39,029 nt of DNA. It comes from TMED14 sp038145075 (GTDB taxonomy: Bacteria > Bacteroidota > Bacteroidia > Flavobacteriales > Schleiferiaceae). Where the stretch lies: contig JAYQOY010000011.1 of assembly GCA_038145075.1 (NCBI GenBank), positions 1-39,029 of the forward strand. Reading direction: 5' to 3'. Each line of letters opens with the position of its first letter. Within the stretch, counting starts at the first letter, position 1. The translations under genes were made by a program, and so were the position numbers. Below, one piece after another: positions 1 to 8,792 of the stretch. The notes beneath the pieces are model-generated. The model was given only the letters and a program-made list of their open reading frames with translations, was not told the DNA's origin and ran no database searches.

Positions 1-118
1 CGGTGAAGGTCCACCACAAAGTTTAAGGGTAAAAGAGATTAAGCGTTTAAGGGAAAAGCTACAGCGCGAAGCGCGTGCTCTCTAGCCACCTAGCACTCTA
101 GCGCGCCGAGCGCGCGCC
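1..118. repeat. Interspersed intergenic repeat, left copy
   Basis: Positions 5-86 match the reverse complement of 38854-38936, with about five differences over roughly 83 bases. The block contains the 15-mer GTTTAAGGGTAAAAG (21-35), then AAGCGTTTAA, then the small palindrome GCGCGAAGCGCG. After it, CTAG occurs at 82, 90 and 98, exactly 8 bp apart. The remaining 100-139 is GC-rich and can fold imperfectly, possibly serving as terminator for the minus-strand peptidase gene. No coding sequence is supported here. Confidence 0.85.
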
Positions 119-134
119 CATGGCGCGGCTCGCG

Positions 135-1514
135 CTATAAGGTCTTATCCAAATAGTAGATCAACGCCGCTATGGAGGCAGAGCCTAATTCAAGCTCGCG
201 GGGGTGGACGGATTCGATGTTGTCTTGAGCCGTGTGGTGGTAGTCAAAATAGCGTTGGCTGTCGCCGCGGTAGCCCATGAGGATAGCCCCTTCGTCGGTG
301 ATTTGGCCGACGTCTGCGCCGGAACCTCCTTGGGTCCATTCGCGGCAGCCGTAAGGCGACAAAAGGGTGTTTAGAGCGTCGATGATTTCGGGGTGCGCTT
401 CGTGGAAGAAGGCGGGCAGGCTGAATCCGCGGGGGGCGCCGGAACCTCCGTCGGACTCGACGCCGGCGAGGTGCGTTCGGCCTGGTTCTAAGCCGGAAGC
501 GGCATAATCGCGCGCGCCTTCGAGGCCAAATTCTTCATTGGCAAACAACACCACGCGCAGCGTATGGCGGGGCTGGTAGCCGGCCTGCTTCAAGAGCCAC
601 AAAGCTTGCATGGAATGGACGACGCCTGCGCCATCGTCTTGGGCGCCCGTGCCGAGGTCCCAGGAATCTAGGTGGCCGCCTACGACCATGACTTGATCGG
701 GGAATTCGCTGCCCTTCCACTCGGCGATGACGTTGGCGGACATGGCGCGGCCCACTTCGTGGCAGCCCAAGGTGTAGTGCACTTGGAGGTTGGGGTTCTT
801 TTTGAGTTCAGCGCTGAGCCAGTTGGCGTCGTTGGTGCTGATGCCGGCCGCGGGGATTTTGGTCACGCCCTCTTCGTAGGCCATGGCGCCCGTGTGGGGG
901 AAGTCGTCGTTTCGGTGGGTCAGGCTGCGGACTAAAACGCCCACCGCTCCATATTTAGCGGCTTCGGAGGCGCCTCCCCAGCGCTGCCAGCCTGCCTTGC
1001 CATAGGAGGAGCCGGTGTTAATCAACCAGGGGTCCATGGGTTCGTTGTAGAAGACAATGTTGCCCGCTAGGAGGTGGCCTTTGGCGGCGAGGTCCTCGCG
1101 GCCCACTATTTCAATGACTTTGGCGGTGACGCCGGGGCCCTTGTCGCCACCGGGGGTGCCCACAGAACCGCCGAGGGCCGTCACGCGAAGGGGGCGCTTG
1201 GTTTTGCCTTGGAGGCATTCGGCTGTTTCTACGCCGCGCGCCCAATGGCGGACGTCAACGGGCTGCGTAAATACGCGGTCAAAGCCCAGGGTGTCGAGGG
1301 TTTCAACGGCCCATTTGACGCCTTTGGCATCCCCTTCGGAACCGGCCAGGCGAGGGCCGGCTTCGGAGCACAGGTTGGCCAGCCATTTGTAGCCTTGCTG
1401 CTCACCGAGCGCTTGCTGGTACAAGCCTTTGACAAAGGCGGCATCTTCGGCGGTTTGGGCCTGTGCACCAAGGGCCAAAAGGCTCAGGGCAAAAAGGGAA
1501 AGCGATTTTTTCAT
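135..1514 (-). CDS. Secreted M28-family zinc metallopeptidase with PA domain
   Basis: This 459-residue protein starts with a signal peptide (residues 1-20, ending AQA before Gln20). It resembles the bacterial plasma-glutamate-carboxypeptidase-like branch of M28 exopeptidases. A PA (protease-associated) insert seems to occupy roughly 130-245. The co-catalytic zinc site is complete: His281 and Asp283 in GGHLDSWD, Asp293/294 in AQDDGAG, Glu327-Glu328 in ANEEFG, Asp355 in ESDGG and His427 in the HHTAQDN motif. It probably removes amino acids or dipeptides from peptides in the periplasm or outside the cell. There is no C-terminal type IX sorting domain. It lies 85 nt downstream of the DUF819 gene and may be the last gene of that minus-strand run. 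The exact substrate cannot be read from sequence. Confidence 0.93.
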   Translation of the reverse strand: MKKSLSLFALSLLALGAQAQTAEDAAFVKGLYQQALGEQQGYKWLANLCSEAGPRLAGSEGDAKGVKWAVETLDTLGFDRVFTQPVDVRHWARGVETAECLQGKTKRPLRVTALGGSVGTPGGDKGPGVTAKVIEIVGREDLAAKGHLLAGNIVFYNEPMDPWLINTGSSYGKAGWQRWGGASEAAKYGAVGVLVRSLTHRNDDFPHTGAMAYEEGVTKIPAAGISTNDANWLSAELKKNPNLQVHYTLGCHEVGRAMSANVIAEWKGSEFPDQVMVVGGHLDSWDLGTGAQDDGAGVVHSMQALWLLKQAGYQPRHTLRVVLFANEEFGLEGARDYAASGLEPGRTHLAGVESDGGSGAPRGFSLPAFFHEAHPEIIDALNTLLSPYGCREWTQGGSGADVGQITDEGAILMGYRGDSQRYFDYHHTAQDNIESVHPRELELGSASIAALIYYLDKTL

Positions 1515-1599
1515 GGGAGGGGCGTCAAATTCGGATCGTTAAAGGCTAAAAAAGCGAAGCGAAAAGATACGCTGCATTCGGCCCTTCTGACGCGCGCAC

Positions 1600-2871
1600 T
1601 TAGTCTAGCATCATGGACGCTGGATCGCCACTGATGAGGTACATGAGCAAGCCCGTCAACCATCCGCCATAGGTGCCCAGCGCATAGCCCAGCACGGCGA
1701 GCAGTACACCCACGGGTGCGAGCGAGGGGTGAAAAGCTGCGGCTGCCACGGGAGCAGAGGCCGCGCCGCCAATGTTGGCTTTTGAGCCCACCGCGACAAA
1801 GAAGAAGGGGGCTTTAATCCAGCGAGCCACGCCGAGGAGGATGAGGACGTGGAAGAGCATCCAGATGGCGCCCACTAGGATGAGGCCGGGCTGCTGAACC
1901 GCTTCTTTGATGTCCATTTTCATGCCGATGGTTCCGACGAGGATGTAAATGAAGACGGATCCCCAGCGGCTAGCGCCGGCGCCTTCGAGGTTGCGGGCCT
2001 TAGTAAAGGAGAGCAACAAACCCACCGTGGTGGCTACAATGACAACCCAAAAGAAGTCGCTTGTCAAGCTGAAGTTGGCGGTGTAGGGGGCGTTTTCCGC
2101 AAACCAGGGGGCCAAGGTGTCGCCGGCTACGTGGGAGATGGCCACGGCGCCAAAGGCCAGGCCGAGGATCTGCATGACTTCGGGGAAGGTGGGGATGCGG
2201 GAGGTTCGGGTCAAGAAGTCCTCCATCTCGCCCTGCAGGGCCTTCACCGAGCGGTTGTCCGCCTTCAGCCAGCCGTCCACCTGATCGCTTTTCGCTGCGC
2301 CCAAGAGGATGATGGCCATCCAGACTTCGGCAACCACGACGTCCACTGTAATCATAGCCGAATACAGCGCGCCCGAAGGCTTAAAAATTTCAAACATGGC
2401 CGCCTGGTTGGCGCCGCCGCCAATCCATGAGCCCGCAATGGTCGACATGCCGCGCCAGACCGCGTCTGGACCCACGCCGCCAACTAAATCGGGAGCTACC
2501 GCTGAAACGGTGAGAATAGCGGCCGGACCGCCCAAAATAATAGTGGCCGTTGCCGTGAAAAACATGATAAGCGCCTTGGGGCCCAGGCCAAAAACAGCCT
2601 TTAAGTCAATGCTTAGCGTGAGTAAAACCAAGCTGGCGGGCAACAAGTAACGCGAGGCGACAAAGTAGAGGTTGGTGTCCTTGGGAACGATGTGAAAATT
2701 CGTGAGCAAGGAGGGTAAAAAGTAGCAGAGCAAGAGGGCGGGAATCACCTTAAAAAACCCGGAAAAACGGGGGTGGCTGGAGGCCCAAAAGATGCCGCCC
2801 AAGAGCGCCATCAACAGGCCAAATACAACCGCTTCGTTGGTGATTAAGGGGGTGATAGCCGCTTCTTCCAT
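1600..2871 (-). CDS. DUF819 family integral membrane protein
   Basis: A 423-residue polytopic membrane protein with about ten or more hydrophobic segments spread over its length. Only one longer polar stretch stands out, around residues 195-230. The sequence fits the DUF819 (YjcL-like) family, whose members look like transporters but lack a firm substrate. Gly/Ala-rich segments such as GSWIGGGANQAA and GSKANIGGAASAP are typical of that family and may form the transport core. The ATG lies 3 nt after the mutS2 stop codon, so it is almost certainly co-transcribed and perhaps translationally coupled with mutS2. No functional link to mutS2 or to the following M28 peptidase is obvious, although a peptidase next to a putative transporter could mean product uptake (inference). 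Confidence 0.85.
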   Translation of the reverse strand: MEEAAITPLITNEAVVFGLLMALLGGIFWASSHPRFSGFFKVIPALLLCYFLPSLLTNFHIVPKDTNLYFVASRYLLPASLVLLTLSIDLKAVFGLGPKALIMFFTATATIILGGPAAILTVSAVAPDLVGGVGPDAVWRGMSTIAGSWIGGGANQAAMFEIFKPSGALYSAMITVDVVVAEVWMAIILLGAAKSDQVDGWLKADNRSVKALQGEMEDFLTRTSRIPTFPEVMQILGLAFGAVAISHVAGDTLAPWFAENAPYTANFSLTSDFFWVVIVATTVGLLLSFTKARNLEGAGASRWGSVFIYILVGTIGMKMDIKEAVQQPGLILVGAIWMLFHVLILLGVARWIKAPFFFVAVGSKANIGGAASAPVAAAAFHPSLAPVGVLLAVLGYALGTYGGWLTGLLMYLISGDPASMMLD

Positions 2872-2874
2872 GGT

Positions 2875-5265
2875 TTAGGGGGTCTTTTTGCGCGGGGAGC
2901 GCTTTCGTTTCTTCTTGGGCGCCAAGGTAGGGGTATTCGGGTCGACCGCGGCAGGCGCCGCTGCTACGGGCTTGGGCGCTGGAGATGTTTGACCGGCAGC
3001 AGGAGCGGTTGGCGCAGTCGATTTCTTTTTGCGCTTTTTGGTTTTAGGTGCTGCCTGAGCGGGTACGGCTGCGGACCCCGCGGCAGAACGCGGTGCGGCA
3101 GAACGCGGTGCACCCGCCGCCTTCTTTCCCGGGCCTTGCTTCACAGGCGTAACCCCAGGGCGCAGATCCCAGTGCACAAATTGCGGACGCTCCATCCAAG
3201 CGGACAAGACCCCGCCGAGACTCACTAAGAATTTGTCTTTGCGGATTTCTTGGATTTCGCCCGCTTGTCGGCCAGCGCCCTGCAGGACTTTCACCTTGTC
3301 CCCTACTTTGACGGGCAGGGTCCAGAGGCGTTCGAGTTCTTCGCGTTCGGCCTTTTGCTTGGCGGTTTCCGCGCGCTGTTTTTGCACTTCCAGCACCTGA
3401 TGACGCTCGGAAAGGGTCCGAACAATGCGCGCTTCAATTTCCTTTTTGGCCTTTTGCGTTTTGGCCTTGCTCCAGCTGAGGGACCATTGCTCCATGCGCT
3501 TGCCCCACATGAGTTGGTCGCTGACTTCGGCGTTGTTTTCGGCGGCCCGGCTCAATTTGGCTTCCAGGTCCGAAATGTACTTTTCCTGCGTCGTCTTCAA
3601 CGACTCCAATTCTGCGAGGCGGTCGGTGATTTGGCTGCGCGTTCGGTCCAATTGGCTGCGCTGCTTTTGAAGACCTACCAGTAAGCGGTCGACGGCTAAG
3701 GTTTGGCTCGCTAATGCCTCCCGAGCCGCCTGCATGATGCGCTTGGGAATGCCGACCCGCTGGGCCACTTCAAAGGTGTAGGACGAGCCGGGCACGCCCA
3801 GCTGCAAGGTGTATTTCGGCTCAAACGTTTGGACGTCAAAGGCCATGTTCGCGTTGCAGGTATCGTCCAAATCTTCCGCGAGCGCCTTGATGCTGTTGTA
3901 ATGCGTCGTGAACACGCCATACGCGCCGGACGCATGGATTTCTTCTAAGAAAACGGAGGCCAAAGCCGCCCCCAAATCGGGATCCGAACCGCTGCCAAAT
4001 TCATCCACCAAGCAAAGCGTCTCCTCGGAGGACCAGGCTAAAATTTCCTTCATCTTCGCCAGCTTGCCACTATACGTTGAAAGCTCGTTTTCCACACTCT
4101 GCGCGTCGCCAATGTCGGCCATGACTTTCCCAAACCATCGCATGCTGGACTTGGGGTGCGTAGGAATCAACATGCCGCATTGCAGCATGACTTGGAAGAG
4201 GCCCACAGTCTTCAGCGCGATCGATTTACCACCGGCATTGGGGCCGCTGATGACCACCAAGCGCTGCGTGGGGCGCAGTTCGATGTCCAAGGGCACTACA
4301 TCGCGGTTCTTGGCTTTCTGCACGCGGCGCAGTACCGGGTTCATCGCTTTGCGCAGACTGATTTCGCCTTCCTCGCTGATGCGCGGCAAACAAGCGCCTT
4401 CTTCTTTGGCAAATCGCGTCTTGGCCAGCAAGATGTCGAGTTCGGTCAGACGTTCGTCGGTGGCTTGAATGTCCGGCCGGTAGGGCGCCAAGGCTTTGGT
4501 CAACGCCTGTAAAATGCGCCGAATCTCCTTGCGCTCCTCTTCCACCAAGAGGCCTACTTCTGCATTGATTTCTAAGCATTCAGTCGGTTCCAAAAAGACC
4601 AAGGTGTTCTTGGCGCTGCTTCCGTGGAAGGCCCCGCGGGCTTTGCTTTTGTGCGAGGCGGATACGGCCATGACGCGGCGGTCGTTGCTGACGGATTCGC
4701 GCACGTCGCCCAGCCAACCTTCGGATTCATAGCGCTTGAGGACTTTGTAGAAAATGCGGTCGGCGGCTACCCGTTTTTTGGCCAAATCCTGCCGAATGCG
4801 CGACAGCTCCGGCGAAGCGTTGCTCTTCACTTGGCCGTTGCGCTCCAACACGCGGTCAATGGCCGTAGGAATTTCGGGAATGGGCGGGAAGGGCTTGAGC
4901 CGGGACGCCAACATGGGCGCATCCTCCTCGTGGGTGAGCATGAAGCGGTAGCCGTTGGCATAGGATTCCGCTTGTGCCTTGATCGCCATGAACTGTTCGG
5001 CGTCGAGCACCGCATTCTGAATGCGCAGCAAGGGAAGGGCGTCGTCCACCTCCGCCATAGCCACGGCCGGAAAGTAGTGGCCGCGCTCCATGAGCTGCAG
5101 CAATTCGTCCGATTGCAGGAGCGCCGGCTCTACCTCGCGCTGAACGGGGTTGGGCTCCATGGCCAGCAAGGCTTCGCGGCCTTTGCGCGATGCAGCGTGC
5201 TGGGCAACATACCCCTTGAGCAAGTGAAAGTCGAGCGACTCTCCGGCTGATTCGGGGTAGAGCAT
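2875..5265 (-). CDS. mutS2: MutS2-family DNA/ribosome-associated ATPase with Lys/Ala/Pro tail instead of Smr domain
   Basis: This 796-residue protein has the MutS2 core: clamp/lever region (about 1-320), Walker A GPNAGGKS (341-348), Walker B LCLVDEFG (417-424) and the THY switch region near 454-456. A long charged coiled coil follows (about 530-645), then a KOW-like beta segment (653-690). MutS2 proteins normally end in an Smr nuclease domain. Here residues 710-796 are a low-complexity Ala/Pro/Lys tail ending in a cluster of Lys and Arg, with no recognisable Smr motif. Family members act as anti-recombination factors or in splitting collided ribosomes. This one keeps the ATPase but probably not the nuclease. 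The ATG is 3 nt after the lysS stop, and DUF819 follows after 3 nt, so the three form a tight operon. Confidence 0.92.
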   Translation of the reverse strand: MLYPESAGESLDFHLLKGYVAQHAASRKGREALLAMEPNPVQREVEPALLQSDELLQLMERGHYFPAVAMAEVDDALPLLRIQNAVLDAEQFMAIKAQAESYANGYRFMLTHEEDAPMLASRLKPFPPIPEIPTAIDRVLERNGQVKSNASPELSRIRQDLAKKRVAADRIFYKVLKRYESEGWLGDVRESVSNDRRVMAVSASHKSKARGAFHGSSAKNTLVFLEPTECLEINAEVGLLVEEERKEIRRILQALTKALAPYRPDIQATDERLTELDILLAKTRFAKEEGACLPRISEEGEISLRKAMNPVLRRVQKAKNRDVVPLDIELRPTQRLVVISGPNAGGKSIALKTVGLFQVMLQCGMLIPTHPKSSMRWFGKVMADIGDAQSVENELSTYSGKLAKMKEILAWSSEETLCLVDEFGSGSDPDLGAALASVFLEEIHASGAYGVFTTHYNSIKALAEDLDDTCNANMAFDVQTFEPKYTLQLGVPGSSYTFEVAQRVGIPKRIMQAAREALASQTLAVDRLLVGLQKQRSQLDRTRSQITDRLAELESLKTTQEKYISDLEAKLSRAAENNAEVSDQLMWGKRMEQWSLSWSKAKTQKAKKEIEARIVRTLSERHQVLEVQKQRAETAKQKAEREELERLWTLPVKVGDKVKVLQGAGRQAGEIQEIRKDKFLVSLGGVLSAWMERPQFVHWDLRPGVTPVKQGPGKKAAGAPRSAAPRSAAGSAAVPAQAAPKTKKRKKKSTAPTAPAAGQTSPAPKPVAAAPAAVDPNTPTLAPKKKRKRSPRKKTP

Positions 5266-5268
5266 GGT

Positions 5269-6786
5269 TTAGTCGGCCTTTTCGGGGCGCATCTGGGGGA
5301 AGAAGAGTACTTCCTGGATGCTGGATTGGTCCGTGAGCAACATGGTCAAGCGGTCCATGCCAATGCCCATGCCCGAGGTGGGGGGCATGCCGTATTCCAA
5401 AGCGCGCAGGAAGTCCTGGTCGATAAACATGGCCTCGTCGTCCCCTTTTTCCGAAAGTTTGAGCTGCTCCTCAAAGCGCGCACGCTGGTCGATGGGATCG
5501 TTGAGCTCACTGTAGGCGTTGGCGATTTCCTTGCCGTTGATGAAGAGCTCAAAGCGCTCGGTCAAACGGTCGTCGTCGCGGTGGCGCTTGCACAGAGGCG
5601 ACATCTCCACCGGGTAGTCCGTGATGAAGGTGGGCTGCACGTAGTGGTGTTCGCATTTCTCGCCAAAGATTTCGTCGATGAGCTTGCCGGTGCCCATTTC
5701 GGGGGTCACCTCCAGGCCAAGCGACTTGGCGGCCGTACGAATCTCTTCTTCCGTTTTACCCAGCAAATCCAGGCCGGTGTGGGTTTTAATGGCTTCCAAA
5801 ATGGGCACCCGAGCAAAGGGCGCCTTCAAGGAAATGGCCTTGCCGCCCACGCTGATGTCCGAAGAACCGGTCACCGCGACCGCAATTTCCTCGAGCATCT
5901 TTTCGGTCATGTCCATCATCCAGTGGTAGTCCTTGTAGGCCACGTAGATCTCCATGACGGTGAACTCGGGGTTGTGCGTTCGGTCCATGCCCTCGTTGCG
6001 GAAGTCCTTGGCAAATTCATAGACACCGTCAAAGCCGCCCACGATCAAACGCTTCAAATACAGCTCATTAGCAATGCGCAAATAGAGCGGAATGTCCAAG
6101 GCATTGTGGTGCGTGATGAAGGGACGCGCCGACGCGCCGCCCGGAATAGGCTGCAAAATGGGCGTCTCCACTTCCAAGTATCCCGCACGGTTAAAAATGC
6201 TGCGCATGGTGCTGAATACCTTGGTGCGCTTCACAAAAATGTCTTTGACGCCCTCGTTGACGATGAGGTCGACGTAGCGTTGGCGGTAGCGCAGCTCGGG
6301 GTCGCTAAAAGCATCGTAGGTGTTGCCTTCCGCATCTTTTTTCACAATGGGAAGGGGCCGAATGCTCTTGCTGAGCACCCACATCTCTTTGGCGTGCACG
6401 GACGTTTCGCCCGTTTGAGTAGCAAACACATGGCCCTTGATGGCAATAAAATCTCCAATGTCTAAGTGCTTCTTAAACACGTCGTTGTAGAGTCCTTTGT
6501 CCTCTTCGGGGCAGATTTCGTCGCGGTTCACGTAGATCTGGATGCGGCCCGAAGAATCCATCAAGCTGGCAAAAGAGGCCTTGCCCATGATGCGTTTGGT
6601 CATGAGGCGTCCTGCCACGCAGACCTCAAAACCCTCTTCGGGGTTGGCGGCAAATTGCGTTTTAATCTCCTCGGCCAAATGGCTCACGGGTACTTCGGCG
6701 GCGGGAAAAGGGTCCATGCCGGTTGTGCGCAAGGCCTCTAAGGCTTCGCGTCGAAACTGCTCTTGTTCTGATAGCTGTCGCTCCAT
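5269..6786 (-). CDS. lysS: Lysine--tRNA ligase (class II)
   Basis: It charges tRNA-Lys in the cytoplasm. From the chosen ATG (protein beginning MERQLSEQE) it is 505 residues, the usual size. It has an N-terminal OB-fold anticodon-binding domain (VCVAGRLMTKRIMGKASF) followed by the class II core with motif 2 (FRNEGMDRTHNPEFTVME) and motif 3 (GMGIGMDRLTMLLT). The reading frame stays open upstream to 7179, but that extension lies antisense to gltX and beyond a -7 promoter box, so it is rejected. The TAnnTTTG box sits only 4 nt from the ATG, which suggests a leaderless or nearly leaderless mRNA. It heads the run lysS-mutS2-DUF819 with 3-nt gaps. Confidence 0.97.
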   Translation of the reverse strand: MERQLSEQEQFRREALEALRTTGMDPFPAAEVPVSHLAEEIKTQFAANPEEGFEVCVAGRLMTKRIMGKASFASLMDSSGRIQIYVNRDEICPEEDKGLYNDVFKKHLDIGDFIAIKGHVFATQTGETSVHAKEMWVLSKSIRPLPIVKKDAEGNTYDAFSDPELRYRQRYVDLIVNEGVKDIFVKRTKVFSTMRSIFNRAGYLEVETPILQPIPGGASARPFITHHNALDIPLYLRIANELYLKRLIVGGFDGVYEFAKDFRNEGMDRTHNPEFTVMEIYVAYKDYHWMMDMTEKMLEEIAVAVTGSSDISVGGKAISLKAPFARVPILEAIKTHTGLDLLGKTEEEIRTAAKSLGLEVTPEMGTGKLIDEIFGEKCEHHYVQPTFITDYPVEMSPLCKRHRDDDRLTERFELFINGKEIANAYSELNDPIDQRARFEEQLKLSEKGDDEAMFIDQDFLRALEYGMPPTSGMGIGMDRLTMLLTDQSSIQEVLFFPQMRPEKAD

Positions 6787-6790
6787 GCTG

Positions 6791-6798
6791 CAAAGATA
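6791..6798 (-). promoter_or_regulatory. Bacteroidota -7 promoter element for lysS
   Basis: The minus strand reads TATCTTTG, an exact match to the Bacteroidota consensus TAnnTTTG. Four nucleotides separate it from the lysS ATG. No clear -33 TTG element was seen. It faces away from the gltX element at 6820. Confidence 0.7.
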
Positions 6799-6819
6799 GG
6801 TCGGTGCTTCGGAGTGGGT

Positions 6820-6827
6820 TATCTTTG
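6820..6827 (+). promoter_or_regulatory. Bacteroidota -7 promoter element for gltX
   Basis: TATCTTTG on the plus strand matches TAnnTTTG, 19 nt before the gltX ATG. With the element at 6791 it forms a compact divergent promoter pair between two aminoacyl-tRNA synthetase genes. Confidence 0.7.
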
Positions 6828-6846
6828 CCCACCCAAAGAAAAACAC

Positions 6847-8388
6847 ATGGAAAACCGTCGGGTTCGCGTTCGTTTTGCTCCTAGTCCCACTGGCCCTTTG
6901 CACATGGGCGGTGTGCGTACTGCATTGTATAACTACCTGTTTGCCAAGCAACAAGGCGGCGATTTCTTGCTGCGCGTGGAGGACACGGACCAAACGCGCT
7001 TCGTGCCCGGCGCCGAAGATTACATCGTCGAGGCCCTCAAATGGTGCGGAATTTCGCCCGACGAAGGCATCGGTGCAGAAGACAAATTGCCCAACGGCGG
7101 CCCCCATGCCCCCTACCGTCAAAGCGAGCGCAAGCCCATGTACCGCGCCTATGCGGACCAACTTTTGGCCGCGGGCCATGCCTACTACGCCTTTGATACT
7201 CCCGAAGATTTAGAGGCCGTGCGCGAACGCGCCAAACAAGCTGGAAACCCCAACTGGCAGTACAACAGCATCACCCGTACGTCCATGAAAAATTCGCTCA
7301 CCCTTCCCGAAGAAGAGGTGCAGCGCCGTCTGGACGCCGGCGAGGCCTATGTCATTCGGGTCAAAATGCCCCGCAATGAGGAAGTAAAATTTGAAGACCG
7401 CATCCGCGGCTGGGTAAGCGTCAACACCTTGAACTTGGACGACAAAGTCCTCCTCAAGGGCGACGGCATGCCCACCTACCACCTGGCCAACGTCGTCGAT
7501 GACCACACCATGGACATCACCCACGTGATCCGCGGCGAAGAATGGTTGCCCTCTGCTCCTTTGCACGTGCTGCTCTACCGCTTTTTTGAGTGGGAACAGC
7601 CCGAATTTGCACACCTCCCCCTCCTCCTGCGTCCCGATGGCAACGGCAAATTGTCCAAGCGTGACGGCGACCGCCTCGGCTTCCCCGTTTTCCCGCTGAA
7701 CTGGCACAACGAAGAGACCGGCGAAACTGCTTCGGGCTACCGCGAGCGCGGCTTCTACCCCCAAGCTTTTGTCAACATGCTGGCCTTCCTGGGCTGGAAC
7801 CCCGGTACCAACCAAGAAATTTTCTCCCTTGAGGAACTCGTGGCGGCCTTCAATCTCGACAAAGTGAACAAGGCGGGCGCTCGATTTGATTTTGACAAGG
7901 CTAAGTGGTTCAACCAACAGCATTTGCGCCTGCAGCCTGAGGCGGATTTGGTCGCAGACTACCGTTCGGAAGCCGCTGCTCGCGGCCTGTCCCTCCCTTC
8001 GGATGCCTTTGCCTTGGCCGCCATGCAGCTCTTTATGGACCGCGCCGAATTCATCGGCGACACCTTGGAAGGCGCCAGCTACCTTTTCGCAGACCCCACC
8101 TCTTACGACGAAGTCATGGTGAGTAAGAAATGGACCGCCGAAGCTCCAGGCTACGTGACGGATCTAAAAGGCGTTTTTGCGCAAACCGACTACAGCGAAG
8201 CCGCTTTGGAGAATGCCTTCAAGGCCTATCTCGCAGATAAAGGCTATGGGTTTGGCCAAGTAGGCCCTGTCTTGCGCTTGGCCATTGCCGGTACCACCCA
8301 AGGTCCTTCCATCTTCACGGTTATGCAATTGGTCGGTCAAGAAGCCTCCGAACGCCGCATCGACCAAGCTTTAACCGCTCTTTCTTGA
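6847..8388 (+). CDS. gltX: Glutamate--tRNA ligase
   Basis: A class I synthetase that charges tRNA-Glu. The 513 residues from ATG 6847 (MENRRVRV) are normal for the family. The HIGH-type motif is PTGPLHMGGVRTAL near the N-terminus, and the KMSKS-type motif is GKLSKRDGDRLGFPVF near residues 265-280. The C-terminal half is the helical anticodon-binding domain. An in-frame ATG at 6814 lies upstream of the -7 promoter box and would add 11 residues absent from the family, so it is rejected. Codons are strongly NNC-biased. folB follows after 2 nt, then a tRNA-Cys gene and a strong terminator, so the three are probably transcribed together at least in part. Confidence 0.97.
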   Translation: MENRRVRVRFAPSPTGPLHMGGVRTALYNYLFAKQQGGDFLLRVEDTDQTRFVPGAEDYIVEALKWCGISPDEGIGAEDKLPNGGPHAPYRQSERKPMYRAYADQLLAAGHAYYAFDTPEDLEAVRERAKQAGNPNWQYNSITRTSMKNSLTLPEEEVQRRLDAGEAYVIRVKMPRNEEVKFEDRIRGWVSVNTLNLDDKVLLKGDGMPTYHLANVVDDHTMDITHVIRGEEWLPSAPLHVLLYRFFEWEQPEFAHLPLLLRPDGNGKLSKRDGDRLGFPVFPLNWHNEETGETASGYRERGFYPQAFVNMLAFLGWNPGTNQEIFSLEELVAAFNLDKVNKAGARFDFDKAKWFNQQHLRLQPEADLVADYRSEAAARGLSLPSDAFALAAMQLFMDRAEFIGDTLEGASYLFADPTSYDEVMVSKKWTAEAPGYVTDLKGVFAQTDYSEAALENAFKAYLADKGYGFGQVGPVLRLAIAGTTQGPSIFTVMQLVGQEASERRIDQALTALS

Positions 8389-8390
8389 GA

Positions 8391-8777
8391 ATGGCACTTC
8401 AGCGCATCGACCTCGAAACCCAACGCGAGTATTCCTACCACGGCTGCTTGGAGGAAGAAGCTGTCATAGGCTCTGAATACAGAATTGACCTGTCCGTTTG
8501 GGCAGACTTATCCGCCTCTGCACTAAGCGACAACTTGGCCGACACGGTAGACTACGTGGCTTTGCGTCTCATTGTCAGTGAAGAAATGGCCATTCGCGCC
8601 AAATTGCTCGAAACGGTTTGCGCCCGAATTATCCAACGCATCTTCAAGGACTTACCTGCTGTCCAACGGGCCGAAGTCAAAGTTTGCAAACTCAACCCTC
8701 CCATCGACGGCGATGTTCATGCCGTCTGCGTGAGCTTTTTTGAAGAAAATCCAAAGCAAACGGGTAAAGCGTTGTAA
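8391..8777 (+). CDS. folB: Dihydroneopterin aldolase
   Basis: A 128-residue FolB. It converts 7,8-dihydroneopterin to 6-hydroxymethyl-7,8-dihydropterin and glycolaldehyde in folate synthesis. Visible family motifs are the N-terminal YHGCLEEE segment (catalytic-pocket Glu), the VDY turn near residue 52, LLETVCARI, and the C-terminal KLNPPIDGDV with the conserved Lys and Pro-Pro. A TTG six bases upstream is in frame, but ATG 8391, two nt after the gltX stop, is the natural start. It probably depends on the gltX promoter. No other folate gene is nearby. Confidence 0.92.
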   Translation: MALQRIDLETQREYSYHGCLEEEAVIGSEYRIDLSVWADLSASALSDNLADTVDYVALRLIVSEEMAIRAKLLETVCARIIQRIFKDLPAVQRAEVKVCKLNPPIDGDVHAVCVSFFEENPKQTGKAL

Positions 8778-8782
8778 TTTCG
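8775..8782 (+). promoter_or_regulatory. Possible -7 element for tRNA-Cys
   Basis: TAATTTCG differs from TAnnTTTG at one position and lies 10 nt before the tRNA, overlapping the folB stop codon. It would let the tRNA be transcribed independently. This is tentative because the match is imperfect. Confidence 0.35.
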
Positions 8783-8792
8783 CCCCCCTAAA

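Noticed and set aside
5326..6465. Long plus-strand open frame opposite lysS
   Set aside because: It is a low-complexity shadow of a biased GC-rich gene with no recognisable motif; lysS on the other strand explains the region.
6787..7179. N-terminal extension of lysS across the gltX start
   Set aside because: It runs antisense to gltX, lies beyond the -7 box and is not part of any LysRS N-terminus.
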